Notes: a model not told the origin generated them from the letters alone. A stretch of DNA of 6,159 nucleotides from UBA7396 sp964404065 (GCA_964404065.1 CAYOIP010000058.1:1-6159); one strand, 5' to 3'. Shown: positions 1 to 4,269, numbered from the stretch's first letter. Numbers and translations: made by a program.

Positions 1-37
1 TATAATGAAGATGAGTTTAGTTTTTAATTATAAGAGT
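1..37 (+). promoter_or_regulatory. Truncated copy of the cassette promoter
   Basis: The window opens exactly on a TATAAT box (1-6) followed by the GAAGATGAGTTTAG leader seen before the cassettes at 3993 and 6014. The -35 element lies outside the window. The box-to-ATG distance (31 nt) matches the other copies, so this drives the antitoxin at 38. Confidence 0.7.
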
Positions 38-184
38 ATGAAAAAATTATATACACTATCAGAAGCTCAAAAACTTGGTACAAAGATAATAGAAAATCAA
101 GCAAAAGAATTAAAAAAAGATTTGGTTGATTCTAAAAATAAATCATCTAATTTTAGTTCTAAAGAAAAGTTAGCTTATGTATAA
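38..184 (+). CDS. Small antitoxin of TA cassette 1 (48 aa)
   Basis: Predicted antitoxin that would bind and neutralise the toxin encoded immediately downstream and probably repress the shared promoter. The 48-residue product is charged and likely helical, begins MKKLYTLSEAQKLG and ends KEKLAYV. It has no TGA codon and one GGT glycine. No antitoxin family can be named by eye. The assignment rests on size, position and organisation: its TAA overlaps the toxin start by 8 nt (ATGTATAA), as in three other pairs here. The C-terminal AYV ending is shared with the antitoxin at 690. The in-frame ATGs at 5 and 11 were not chosen because they overlap or immediately follow the -10 box and are not maintained in other copies. 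There is no clear Shine-Dalgarno sequence before the chosen ATG. Confidence 0.75.
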   Translation: MKKLYTLSEAQKLGTKIIENQAKELKKDLVDSKNKSSNFSSKEKLAYV

Positions 185-524
185 AGTATATTTTGAAGAA
201 AGTTTTTTTGATTGATTAATGGATTTTGTTTTTTCTATGAAAAAATACTATTTCAATTTTTATAGTAATACTTGAATTTATGATGTAGATAAAATAGTAG
301 AATGATACTTTGACAAATATGAAAAAATGAAAACAGATATATTTAATGAGATATACTTTATTTGTAAAAATTGAATTATTTGAAGAAAAGTTTTATATTC
401 TTTTGAAAAAATAGAAAATTGTAGTTATATTTTTAGATACTGAAATTATAAAATAACTTTTTTAGCTATCAAAAATGATTCAAATAATGAAATAGTTGTT
501 AGTAGTTTAAAAATAGAGAATTAA
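177..524 (+). CDS. Putative RelE/ParE-superfamily toxin of cassette 1 (115 aa)
   Basis: Probable toxin of the first TA pair. It is read with TGA as glycine at residues 13, 33, 43, 66, 69 and 89 and uses no GGN glycine. The product begins MYKVYFEESF and carries a GIIGRKVL motif near residues 66-73, followed by predicted strands (YIFRYGNYKITFLAIK) that resemble the late beta-strands of RelE/ParE toxins. It aligns end to end with the 115-aa toxin at 811: same length, shared YYF, TGI and GxxGRxVL positions. Superfamily assignment is inference from this pattern, and a separate lineage-specific toxin family is possible. The start overlaps the antitoxin stop by 8 nt, implying translational coupling. 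The stop codon sits on the shared AAAATATTAAATTA repeat. Confidence 0.7.
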
Positions 525-545
525 AAAAATATTAAATTATTTTTA
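524..545 (+). repeat. Shared pre-terminator repeat, copy 1
   Basis: AT-rich segment containing AAAATATTAAATTA (526-539) between the toxin stop and the terminator. Seven more copies lie at the ends of other cassettes (1207, 1887, 2704, 3303, 3818, 4268, 5610). It overlaps the last base of the TAA, so it marks the 3' boundary of the cassette. Confidence 0.8.
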
Positions 546-546
546 C

Positions 547-570
547 CCCCGCAATATTGCGGGGTTTTTT
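547..570 (+). terminator. Intrinsic terminator, CCCCGCAAT type, copy 1
   Basis: The perfect inverted repeat CCCCGCAAT/ATTGCGGGG (547-564) is followed by six T residues. The same hairpin recurs at 1911 and 3841. It ends transcription of cassette 1. Confidence 0.93.
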
Positions 571-630
571 GTGTGAAGATTTTGAGACCGGTAGGAAACC
601 CCGGGGTTATGACTAGAAGGACTTTTGAAG
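571..630 (+). repeat. GC-rich cassette junction repeat, copy 1
   Basis: Junction carrying GAGACCGGTAGGAAACC (584-600) and AACCCCGGGGTT (598-609), a 12-bp palindrome, in otherwise very AT-rich DNA. The first 31 nt (571-601) recur exactly at 2757-2787. Related junctions lie at 3865, 4848 and 5662. It separates the terminator of cassette 1 from the promoter of cassette 2. Confidence 0.85.
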
Positions 631-657
631 TTGCAAATTTTGGGAAAAGATTATAAT
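631..657 (+). promoter_or_regulatory. Promoter of cassette 2
   Basis: TTGCAA (631-636), a 15-bp spacer and TATAAT (652-657), 32 nt before the ATG at 690. The stretch 625-663 is repeated exactly at 2806-2844, so the promoter is part of a mobile or duplicated module. Confidence 0.85.
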
Positions 658-689
658 GAAGATGTAAAATATTTAATAATTATAATATT

Positions 690-818
690 ATGGAAAAATA
701 TACTAGAGAACAACTTGAAAAAAAATTAAAAGTTGTTAATGAAAAAAATAAAAAAGAATTGTCTGAAAAAATACAAAAATTTAATTTGAATAAAGTAAAA
801 AAGGAAGCTTATGTATAA
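690..818 (+). CDS. Small antitoxin of TA cassette 2 (42 aa)
   Basis: Predicted antitoxin partner of the toxin at 811. The 42-residue, lysine- and glutamate-rich product begins MEKYTREQLEKK, is likely helical and ends KKEAYV. It shares the YTREEL/YTREQL pattern with the antitoxin at 6014 and the AYV ending with that at 38, so the three may be diverged members of one family. The stop overlaps the toxin start by ATGTATAA. No glycine codon of any kind is present. The start was chosen because it lies about 30 nt from the -10 box and matches the ATGGA start context of other cassettes. The leader differs from the usual one: an ATG at 655 reads into TAA after two codons and is not used. Confidence 0.75.
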   Translation: MEKYTREQLEKKLKVVNEKNKKELSEKIQKFNLNKVKKEAYV

Positions 819-1158
819 AATTTCTTATGATAAGGAGTTTTATAATAATATGATAAACTTTTCAAATTTTTTGAAAGAGTATTATTTTAAACTTTATACT
901 GATACTGGTATCATTGATGAAAGTATTATTTTAGATAGTTATGGTAATTCTATAAATTTATTACAAAAGCAAATATTAGATAATATAGAAGAATTTTGTA
1001 AAAAATGATTACTTTGAAGAAGAGTTTTAACAGATTTAGATAAAATGGAAGAATGATATTTTTATATAAGAATAAGCTCATATCAAATTAAAACAAACTA
1101 TATTTTAGATAAAACTTTAAAAGAAATTTTGATAAAAAATGTAAAAATAGAAACATAA
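811..1158 (+). CDS. Putative RelE/ParE-superfamily toxin of cassette 2 (115 aa)
   Basis: Paralogue of the toxin at 177, identical in length. Under the standard code it would stop at 1006-1008 after 65 codons. With TGA as glycine (residues 66, 69, 82) it continues to TAA at 1156-1158 and gains the GLLGRRVL motif that aligns with GIIGRKVL in the sister toxin, which strongly supports readthrough as glycine. Two further glycines use GGT. The region YFYIRISSYQIK occupies the place of the terminal beta-strands of RelE-like toxins. Its action (mRNA cleavage or another target) cannot be told from sequence. It is translationally coupled to the antitoxin at 690 through an 8-nt overlap. The first 65 residues alone would lack the conserved C-terminal half and should not be annotated as the full protein. 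Confidence 0.78.
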
Positions 1159-1183
1159 TCTATACTGAAAACTATTACGGACT

Positions 1184-1201
1184 AATTAGTTTCTACTAAT
1201 T
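1184..1201 (+). other. Short hairpin after toxin 2
   Basis: AATTAGT-TTCT-ACTAATT forms a perfect 7-bp stem between the toxin stop and the pre-terminator repeat, with no T tract. A related but imperfect sequence lies near 2680-2700 after cassette 4, so cassettes 2 and 4 share this longer 3' end. Confidence 0.5.
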
Positions 1202-1206
1202 AATTC

Positions 1207-1230
1207 AAAAAATATTAAATTAAATTTATG
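1207..1230 (+). repeat. Shared pre-terminator repeat, copy 2
   Basis: Copy of the AAAATATTAAATTA element in its AAATTTATG-ending variant, which always precedes the GAACTC-type terminator (also 2704, 3303). Confidence 0.8.
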
Positions 1231-1231
1231 C

Positions 1232-1257
1232 GAACTCTCGGAAAAGAGGGTTCTTTT
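1232..1257 (+). terminator. Intrinsic terminator, GAACTC type, copy 1
   Basis: GAACTCTC (1232-1239), a 6-nt loop and GAGGGTTC (1246-1253) pair with one G-T wobble and run into four T residues. Related hairpins lie at 2729, 4293 and 5634. Confidence 0.85.
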
Positions 1258-1279
1258 GTTGTTGTTAAAGCAATTAAAC

Positions 1280-1306
1280 TTGAATAATTTATATTATGTA
1301 TATAAT
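1280..1306 (+). promoter_or_regulatory. Promoter of solitary mazF-like cassette 3
   Basis: TTGAAT (1280-1285), 15-bp spacer, TATAAT (1301-1306), 30 nt before the ATG. The segment 1293-1336 is identical over 44 nt to 4920-4963, before the other MazF-like gene, and is not found before any antitoxin in this window. The two MazF cassettes therefore share their own promoter module. Confidence 0.82.
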
Positions 1307-1336
1307 AGGGATATTAAAAAGTAATTTTATAAAAAT

Positions 1337-1783
1337 ATGGAAAAAACAACAGAACTATTTGATTTATGGAATAAAGAAAAAGTATTATTAGATAACACAA
1401 ATTCATTAACTTTAAAAGTAAAAAAAAGACAATTTTGGTTATGTAAAATTTGAGTAAATATTTGAAGTGAAATATCAAAAGAAGCCCCTTTTATAAGACC
1501 TGTATTAGTTTTGAATGATAGATATAGGGGAGATTTGATATTAGTTTTACCATTAACAACAAAAATAAATAAAAAATTTAGTGAATTTTATATAAAAATA
1601 GATGGAGAAAAATATTGATTAGATAGAGATAGTTATATTTTATTAAATCAACTAAAAGTTATATCAAAAAAAAGATTAGTAAGAAAATTAAATGATAAAA
1701 AAGACGAAAATAATAATCCTATACATCTTTTAGATAATGTTAAATTTATGGAAATTATTACTAAAATTAAAGAAAACATATAA
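1337..1783 (+). CDS. MazF/PemK-family toxin, solitary (148 aa)
   Basis: Likely MazF/PemK-fold endoribonuclease toxin. Residues 32-44 (QFWLCKIGVNIGSE) match the first strand and the loop with the GSE motif. RPVLVLN (54-60) holds the arginine expected at the RNA-cleavage site, and LILVLPLTTK (67-76) holds the conserved threonine of the second motif. SYILLNQLKVISKKRLVRKL (99-118) matches the C-terminal strand-helix region of the family. TGA encodes Gly39 and Gly43, both in conserved motif positions, and Gly94. The first 31 residues form an extension before the MazF core. Unlike other cassettes, no antitoxin ORF precedes or follows it: the promoter is 30 nt upstream and the 3' side holds only hairpins. 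The antitoxin may be elsewhere, an RNA, or the N-terminal extension; this is unresolved. Confidence 0.88.
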
Positions 1784-1886
1784 AAAAATTGGTTAGTTTC
1801 AAAAAGAAACTAACCTCAGGTGGATACTTGATATCCAAAATGTATATACATTATAATAAAAAACTATAGAAAATCAATTTTTTTTC
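1784..1886 (+). ncRNA. Structured 3' tail of mazF cassette 3, possible small RNA
   Basis: About 100 nt with no credible ORF. It holds a perfect 10-bp hairpin (GGTTAGTTTC, 1791-1800, with GAAACTAACC, 1806-1815), a second hairpin (TGGATA/TATCCA, 1821-1837) and the palindrome AATGTATATACATT (1839-1852). A possible promoter lies inside (TTGATA 1828-1833, 18-bp spacer, TATAAT 1852-1857), which would give an RNA of about 75 nt ending at the 1911 terminator. The downstream half (1850-1906) is nearly identical to 5573-5629 after the second mazF-like gene, while the hairpin sequences differ. It may be an RNA antitoxin, a processing element or only spacer. Confidence 0.45.
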
Positions 1887-1910
1887 AAAAAATATTAAAT
1901 TATTTTTAAA
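1887..1910 (+). repeat. Shared pre-terminator repeat, copy 3
   Basis: Copy of the AAAATATTAAATTA element, here about 100 nt after the stop codon instead of overlapping it, next to a CCCCGCAAT-type terminator. Confidence 0.8.
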
Positions 1911-1936
1911 CCCCGCAATATTGCGGGGTTTTTTTT
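1911..1936 (+). terminator. Intrinsic terminator, CCCCGCAAT type, copy 2
   Basis: CCCCGCAAT/ATTGCGGGG perfect inverted repeat (1911-1928) followed by eight T residues. It ends cassette 3. Confidence 0.93.
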
Positions 1937-1947
1937 GTTGTTAAAGT

Positions 1948-1974
1948 TTGATTTTTTTTTAATATAAATATAAT
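1948..1974 (+). promoter_or_regulatory. Promoter of AbrB cassette 4
   Basis: TTGATT (1948-1953), 15-bp T-rich spacer, TATAAT (1969-1974), 31 nt before the ATG. Its sequence is unrelated to other cassette promoters but the spacing and ATG distance are the same. It follows a GTTGTTAAAG remnant of the junction element that lacks the GC-rich palindromes. Confidence 0.78.
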
Positions 1975-2005
1975 AATAAAAGTTTAACTTTCTAACTATT
2001 AAACT

Positions 2006-2269
2006 ATGGAACAAACACTTTTAAGACCTATTTGAAAAGGTCAAATAACTATACCTTGAAATTGGAGAAAAGCTTTGTGAATTACAAAAGAAACTTTTGT
2101 AAAAGCTACTCTAACTCCAAATTGAGTATTAATTCAAAATGCTAATATAAATTTATCAGAAGAAGATAATGAAAAAGTATTTGATGAAGCTATAAAAAAT
2201 GTATTTATAGATTTATGAAAATCTTGAGAATTGAAAAAATTATCAAAAATACTTTCTGAAAAATACTAA
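2006..2269 (+). CDS. AbrB/MazE/SpoVT-type antitoxin (87 aa)
   Basis: DNA-binding antitoxin with an N-terminal SpoVT-AbrB swapped-hairpin domain: LRPIGKGQITIPGNWRKALG (6-25) is the characteristic signature, followed by the beta region FVKATLTPNGVLIQ (31-44). The C-terminal half (about 45-87) is acidic then helical and would contact the toxin. TGA encodes Gly10, 18, 25, 40, 71 and 74. Gly10 and Gly25 sit where the family usually has glycine, which is good evidence for TGA=Gly; only Gly12 uses GGT. It probably represses its own promoter at 1948 and neutralises the product of the gene starting 3 nt after its stop. AbrB-type antitoxins are known with MazF, PIN and RelE-fold toxins. The partner here is not MazF-like, although MazF-like genes sit elsewhere in the array. 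Confidence 0.9.
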
Positions 2270-2272
2270 AAT

Positions 2273-2623
2273 ATGAAAATACTTATAACAAAAACTTTTA
2301 ATTATTATCTTAATAAATTTAGAATAGATAAAGAAATAATAGTTAAAGAATATGTAAAAATAAAAAATTCTAAAGAATGTATAAAAATAGGGACTTATGA
2401 TGATTTTATTATTTGTAAATGATACTTACTGTGAAAAGAAAAAAGACTTATAACTTTGATAGAAAAAGATAATTATATTATTCCAGTTATAATTATCAAA
2501 AAAGAATCCAAACAATGATGGAATATAAGAAAAGAAACTGTTATGGATGAATTTAAAACATATTTTATAAAAGTAATAAATGATTTAGAGAATTGAAAAG
2601 TTTTGGAGATTTGGGAAATATAA
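2273..2623 (+). CDS. Putative RelE-like toxin paired with AbrB antitoxin (116 aa)
   Basis: Second gene of the AbrB cassette, starting 3 nt after the antitoxin stop. TGA encodes Gly50, 54, 82 and 108. The product begins MKILITKTFNYYLNKF. The middle (GYLLGKEKRLITLIEKDNY, 50-68) and the following hydrophobic strand IIPVIIIKKES resemble the strand order of RelE-superfamily toxins, in which a basic residue-rich strand is followed by a turn and a final strand. The C-terminal helix (VMDEFKTYFIKVINDLENGK) is longer than usual. The toxin role rests mainly on pairing with an AbrB antitoxin; the family call is tentative and I do not recognise a named toxin. It has no MazF motif (no RPVLV or PLTT) and no PIN-domain acidic pattern. 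Confidence 0.62.
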
Positions 2624-2703
2624 AAAAGGGATTTATATAATTAGTCCTACAAAAATTGATGGTACTCAAATTAATGAATAATTAGTTTCATACTATTAAT
2701 CTC

Positions 2704-2728
2704 AAAAAATATTAAATTAAATTTATGC
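2704..2728 (+). repeat. Shared pre-terminator repeat, copy 4
   Basis: AAAATATTAAATTA element in the AAATTTATG-ending variant. The whole 3' end (about 2677-2728) resembles 1180-1231 after cassette 2. The 80 nt between the toxin stop and this repeat hold no further ORF. Confidence 0.8.
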
Positions 2729-2756
2729 GAACTCATCGGTAGAGGGTTCTTTTTTT
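2729..2756 (+). terminator. Intrinsic terminator, GAACTC type, copy 2
   Basis: GAACTC (2729-2734) pairs with GGGTTC or GAGGGTTC (2742-2749), one G-T wobble, and is followed by seven T residues. It ends cassette 4. Confidence 0.82.
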
Positions 2757-2811
2757 GTGTGAAGATTTTGAGACCGGTAGGAAACCCTAACCCCGGGGTT
2801 AATTATTGAAG
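2757..2811 (+). repeat. GC-rich cassette junction repeat, copy 2
   Basis: Carries GAGACCGGTAGGAAACCC and CCCCGGGG with flanking TAA/TTA. Positions 2757-2787 are identical to 571-601. The copies differ by an extra CTAA between the two palindromic parts. Confidence 0.85.
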
Positions 2812-2838
2812 TTGCAAATTTTGGGAAAAGATTATAAT
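2812..2838 (+). promoter_or_regulatory. Promoter of cassette 5
   Basis: TTGCAA (2812-2817), 15-bp spacer, TATAAT (2833-2838), 30 nt before the ATG. It is the same promoter as at 631, with a leader ending TTATAAAAGT before the ATG. Confidence 0.85.
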
Positions 2839-2868
2839 GAAGATAGTTTAGTTTTTAGTTATAAAAGT

Positions 2869-3039
2869 ATGGAAATAATTAATGTAGAAGCTTTTAAAAA
2901 TGCTTGATTAAATTTTGAAGATATAGAATGAATAAAAAGATGATTAAATGATTTGGAAAATTGAAATATCTATGAAGAAAATGAGTTTTATTCAAATTTA
3001 GAAAAGAAAATATTTTCTAAAAAAAAGTCTTATGTATAA
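2869..3039 (+). CDS. Small antitoxin of ParE cassette 5 (56 aa)
   Basis: Predicted antitoxin for the ParE toxin at 3032. The 56-residue acidic and helical product begins MEIINVEAF and ends KKKSYV. It uses TGA for Gly13, 21, 25 and 32 and no GGN codon, so under the standard code it would be invisible. The first codons (ATGGAAATAATTAATG) match the antitoxins at 3993 and 6014 although the rest differs, as if the start of the gene travels with the promoter module. The stop overlaps the toxin start by ATGTATAA. The leader ATG at 2837 (overlapping the -10 box) reads into TAG, confirming the ATG at 2869. No antitoxin family is recognised by eye. Confidence 0.78.
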
Positions 3040-3304
3040 GATAATATATACTAAAGAGTCTGAAGATAATATGTCAGATATATTTGATTATATTTCAGAT
3101 GATAATGATTTTTATGCTGCAAAAGTTTTACAAAATATAAAAATAACTATAGATATATTAAAACTATTTCCATTATCTTGAGCTATAATAGATGAAAATA
3201 TTAGAATTATAGTTGATACTAAATATAGATATTCTATATATTATACTTTTAATTGAAAAGAAGTTGTTATTTTATACATATGAAAATATAGAAAATTTAT
3301 TTAA
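3032..3304 (+). CDS. ParE/RelE-family toxin (90 aa)
   Basis: Clear ParE/RelE-superfamily toxin of normal length. The N-terminal helices MSDIFDYISDDNDFYAAKVL (14-33) fit the ParE pattern of an aromatic-rich helix, a turn with Asn and an Ala-rich helix. LKLFPLSG (43-50) is the usual L-x-x-x-P-x-x-G turn, with Gly50 encoded by TGA. RIIVDTKYRYSIYY (58-71) is the central beta-hairpin, and VVILYIGKYRK (78-88) the last strand, with Gly84 also TGA. ParE members block DNA gyrase and RelE members cleave mRNA on ribosomes. The features here look more ParE-like, but the target cannot be assigned. It is coupled by an 8-nt overlap to the antitoxin at 2869. Its stop codon falls inside the shared pre-terminator repeat. 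Confidence 0.9.
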
Positions 3305-3325
3305 AATATTAAATTAAATTTATGC
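3303..3325 (+). repeat. Shared pre-terminator repeat, copy 5
   Basis: AAAATATTAAATTA element, AAATTTATG-ending variant, overlapping the toxin TAA by two bases. It marks the 3' edge of cassette 5. Confidence 0.8.
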
Positions 3326-3350
3326 GAACTCATCGGTAGAGGCTTTTTTT
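3326..3350 (+). terminator. Degenerate GAACTC-type terminator
   Basis: Matches the 2729 and 5634 terminators up to GGTAGAGG but has lost the GGTTC arm, leaving only a 3-bp CTC/GAG stem before seven T residues. It is probably weak or inactive, so read-through into cassette 6 is likely. Confidence 0.5.
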
Positions 3351-3416
3351 GTTTGCATTTTTTGGGAAAAGTTTATAATAAAAGTGAGTTTTAATTTTTA
3401 ATTTATGAGAATATGG
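3343..3416 (+). repeat. 74-nt exact repeat carrying promoter and leader, copy A
   Basis: Identical to 4313-4386. It contains TTGCAT (3353-3358), a 15-bp spacer, TATAAT (3374-3379), the 33-nt leader and the ATGG of the antitoxin. Sequence diverges at the fifth base of the gene. It serves as the promoter of cassette 6 and has no GC-rich junction. Confidence 0.92.
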
Positions 3417-3580
3417 CACAAATATTAGATAAAACAAATAAAATAGTTTTATTAAAACTTTCAATTCAAGAGTATAAAAAAATAAATGAATCTTGAATAT
3501 TTGAAGATGAAAAAATGGAGGATTATGAGTTTGTTTTTGATAAACCTATCAAAGCTTCTGAATTATTAAAAACATTCTAA
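3413..3580 (+). CDS. Small antitoxin of RelE cassette 6 (55 aa)
   Basis: Predicted antitoxin for the RelE toxin at 3583. The 55-residue product begins MAQILDKTNKIVLLKLS, a short possible strand, followed by an acidic helix-rich part and DKPIKASELLKTF at the end. TGA encodes its single glycine (Gly28). It is unlike the other small antitoxins of the array, and I do not recognise its family. The ATG at 3405 in another frame gives only seven codons and was not chosen. The toxin starts 2 nt after its TAA, so the pair does not use the ATGTATAA overlap. It shares an identical promoter and leader with the unrelated antitoxin at 4383. Confidence 0.76.
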
Positions 3581-3582
3581 TT

Positions 3583-3819
3583 ATGACTAAATCTTGGGAA
3601 AAATATATAAATAAAAATATTTATAAAAAAGAATTGAAATCAATAATAGAAGATATATTGAAAAATAATTTATCTTCTTATATTGTTGTTAAATTAAAAT
3701 GATATGAGAATTATTTTAGAATTAGAAAATGAAAAATTAGAGTAGTTTTTATTAAAAAAGAAGATGAAAATGAAATAGTTGCAGTTGATACTAGATGAGA
3801 TGTGTATAAATGAATCTAA
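3583..3819 (+). CDS. RelE/ParE-family toxin (78 aa)
   Basis: RelE-type toxin, slightly shorter than the usual 85-95 residues. After basic N-terminal helices (KELKSIIEDIL, 16-26) comes the typical sheet: YIVVKLKGYENYFRIRKGKI (33-52), RVVFIKK, then EIVAVDTRGDVYK (64-76). The FRIRKGKIRVVF segment corresponds to the RelE central strands, and the TRGDVYK ending matches ARGDVYK of the toxin at 4534 and the C-terminal Arg/Tyr region used in RelE catalysis. TGA encodes Gly40, 50, 72 and 77; Gly50 and Gly72 are positions where the family has glycine. The second gene of the cassette begins 2 nt after the antitoxin stop and ends inside the shared pre-terminator repeat. Confidence 0.9.
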
Positions 3820-3840
3820 AAAATATTAAATTATTTTTAC
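3818..3840 (+). repeat. Shared pre-terminator repeat, copy 6
   Basis: AAAATATTAAATTA element overlapping the toxin stop. It is nearly the same as copy 1, with the same following terminator, although the toxins are unrelated. Confidence 0.8.
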
Positions 3841-3864
3841 CCCCGCAATATTGCGGGGTTTTTT
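3841..3864 (+). terminator. Intrinsic terminator, CCCCGCAAT type, copy 3
   Basis: Perfect inverted repeat CCCCGCAAT/ATTGCGGGG (3841-3858) followed by six T residues. It ends cassette 6. Confidence 0.93.
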
Positions 3865-3934
3865 GTGGTTAAAATTTGGAGACCGGAGAAACCCTAACCC
3901 CGGGGAATTTAATCCCCGGGGTTAAGTATTGAAG
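3865..3934 (+). repeat. GC-rich junction repeat, copy 3, with doubled palindrome
   Basis: Contains GGAGACCGGAGAAACC and two CCCCGGGG palindromes. Arms TAACCCCGGGGA (3895-3906) and TCCCCGGGGTTA (3913-3924) form a perfect 12-bp hairpin with a 6-nt loop. No T tract follows, so it is not a terminator. Other junctions have a single CCCCGGGG. Confidence 0.85.
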
Positions 3935-3961
3935 TTGCAAATTTTAAGAAAAGATTATAAT
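3935..3961 (+). promoter_or_regulatory. Promoter of cassette 7
   Basis: TTGCAA (3935-3940), 15-bp spacer, TATAAT (3956-3961), 31 nt before the ATG. Same module as 631 and 2812, with the GGGAAAAG of the spacer changed to AAGAAAAG. Confidence 0.85.
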
Positions 3962-3992
3962 GAAGATGAGTTTAGTTTTTAGTTATAAAAGT

Positions 3993-4130
3993 ATGGAAAT
4001 GATAAATGGAAAAAAGTATTATGATATTGATGAAGCTTCAGAGCTTTTAGATGAGGTTATTTTAAAACAATCTGAAGTTCTAAGAAAAAATTTACAAGAA
4101 AAAAGAAATATTAGCTTTGTTAAAAAATAG
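3993..4130 (+). CDS. Small antitoxin of decayed cassette 7 (45 aa)
   Basis: Predicted antitoxin, now apparently without an intact partner. The 45-residue product begins MEMINGKKYYDIDEASELLD and ends ISFVKK, with TAG as stop, the only TAG-ended intact gene here. Its start (ME-NGKKYY) matches the antitoxin at 6014. Its one glycine is GGA. The in-frame ATG at 3960, on the -10 box, would add 11 codons but precedes any plausible transcription start. The downstream toxin region is frame-shifted or truncated, so this may persist as an orphan antitoxin able to counter a related toxin, an idea without direct support in the sequence. Confidence 0.7.
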   Translation: MEMINGKKYYDIDEASELLDEVILKQSEVLRKNLQEKRNISFVKK

Positions 4131-4131
4131 T

Positions 4132-4269
4132 TTATGAGAAGAAAAAGTATTATGAAAGACTCAGTATAGTACTATTGTTTTAAAATGGAGAACTAAATAT
4201 TTAATCATTGAATGGAGTGAAGATAATACATCTAAAAAAAGAATTGTAAATAATATTGAAATTAGATAA
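4132..4269 (+). pseudogene. Broken RelE-like toxin remnant of cassette 7
   Basis: After the antitoxin stop, an ATG at 4134 opens a frame that ends at TAG (4167-4169) after 11 codons. The frame one base later reads, without an ATG, through KVLGKTQY, then IVLKWRTKYLIIEWSEDN and NNIEIR to TAA at 4267-4269. This resembles the last two strands of a RelE-superfamily toxin, but the N-terminal half is missing: about 45 codons remain of an expected 80-115. The same frame is open back to 4084 inside the antitoxin, without an ATG. I read it as a toxin that lost its 5' part by deletion or frameshift. A TTG start at 4117 is an unlikely alternative. The stop still meets the shared pre-terminator repeat, as in intact cassettes. 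Confidence 0.6.

Noticed and set aside
5..38. Upstream in-frame ATGs (5, 11; likewise 3960 and 5981) giving longer antitoxins.
   Set aside because: They overlap or immediately follow the TATAAT box, so most would not be transcribed, and the same leader at 655 and 2837 runs into a stop codon.
811..1008. A 65-aa protein ending at TGA 1006-1008.
   Set aside because: The TGA is glycine here. The frame continues to 1158 and reaches the same 115-aa length as its paralogue at 177.
1845..1869. Nine-codon ORF in the tail of the first mazF-like gene as an antitoxin.
   Set aside because: Too short, not preserved in the corresponding tail at 5505-5609, and overlaps palindromes and a promoter-like box.
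2273..2623. MazF identity for the partner of the AbrB antitoxin.
   Set aside because: No RPVLV or PLTT-type motif and a different strand pattern; the MazF-like genes of this array are elsewhere and have no antitoxin.
3405..3428. ATG at 3405 (and the matching one at 4375) as the start of cassettes 6 and 8.
   Set aside because: It gives only a few codons before a stop and lies in another frame from the conserved ATGG.
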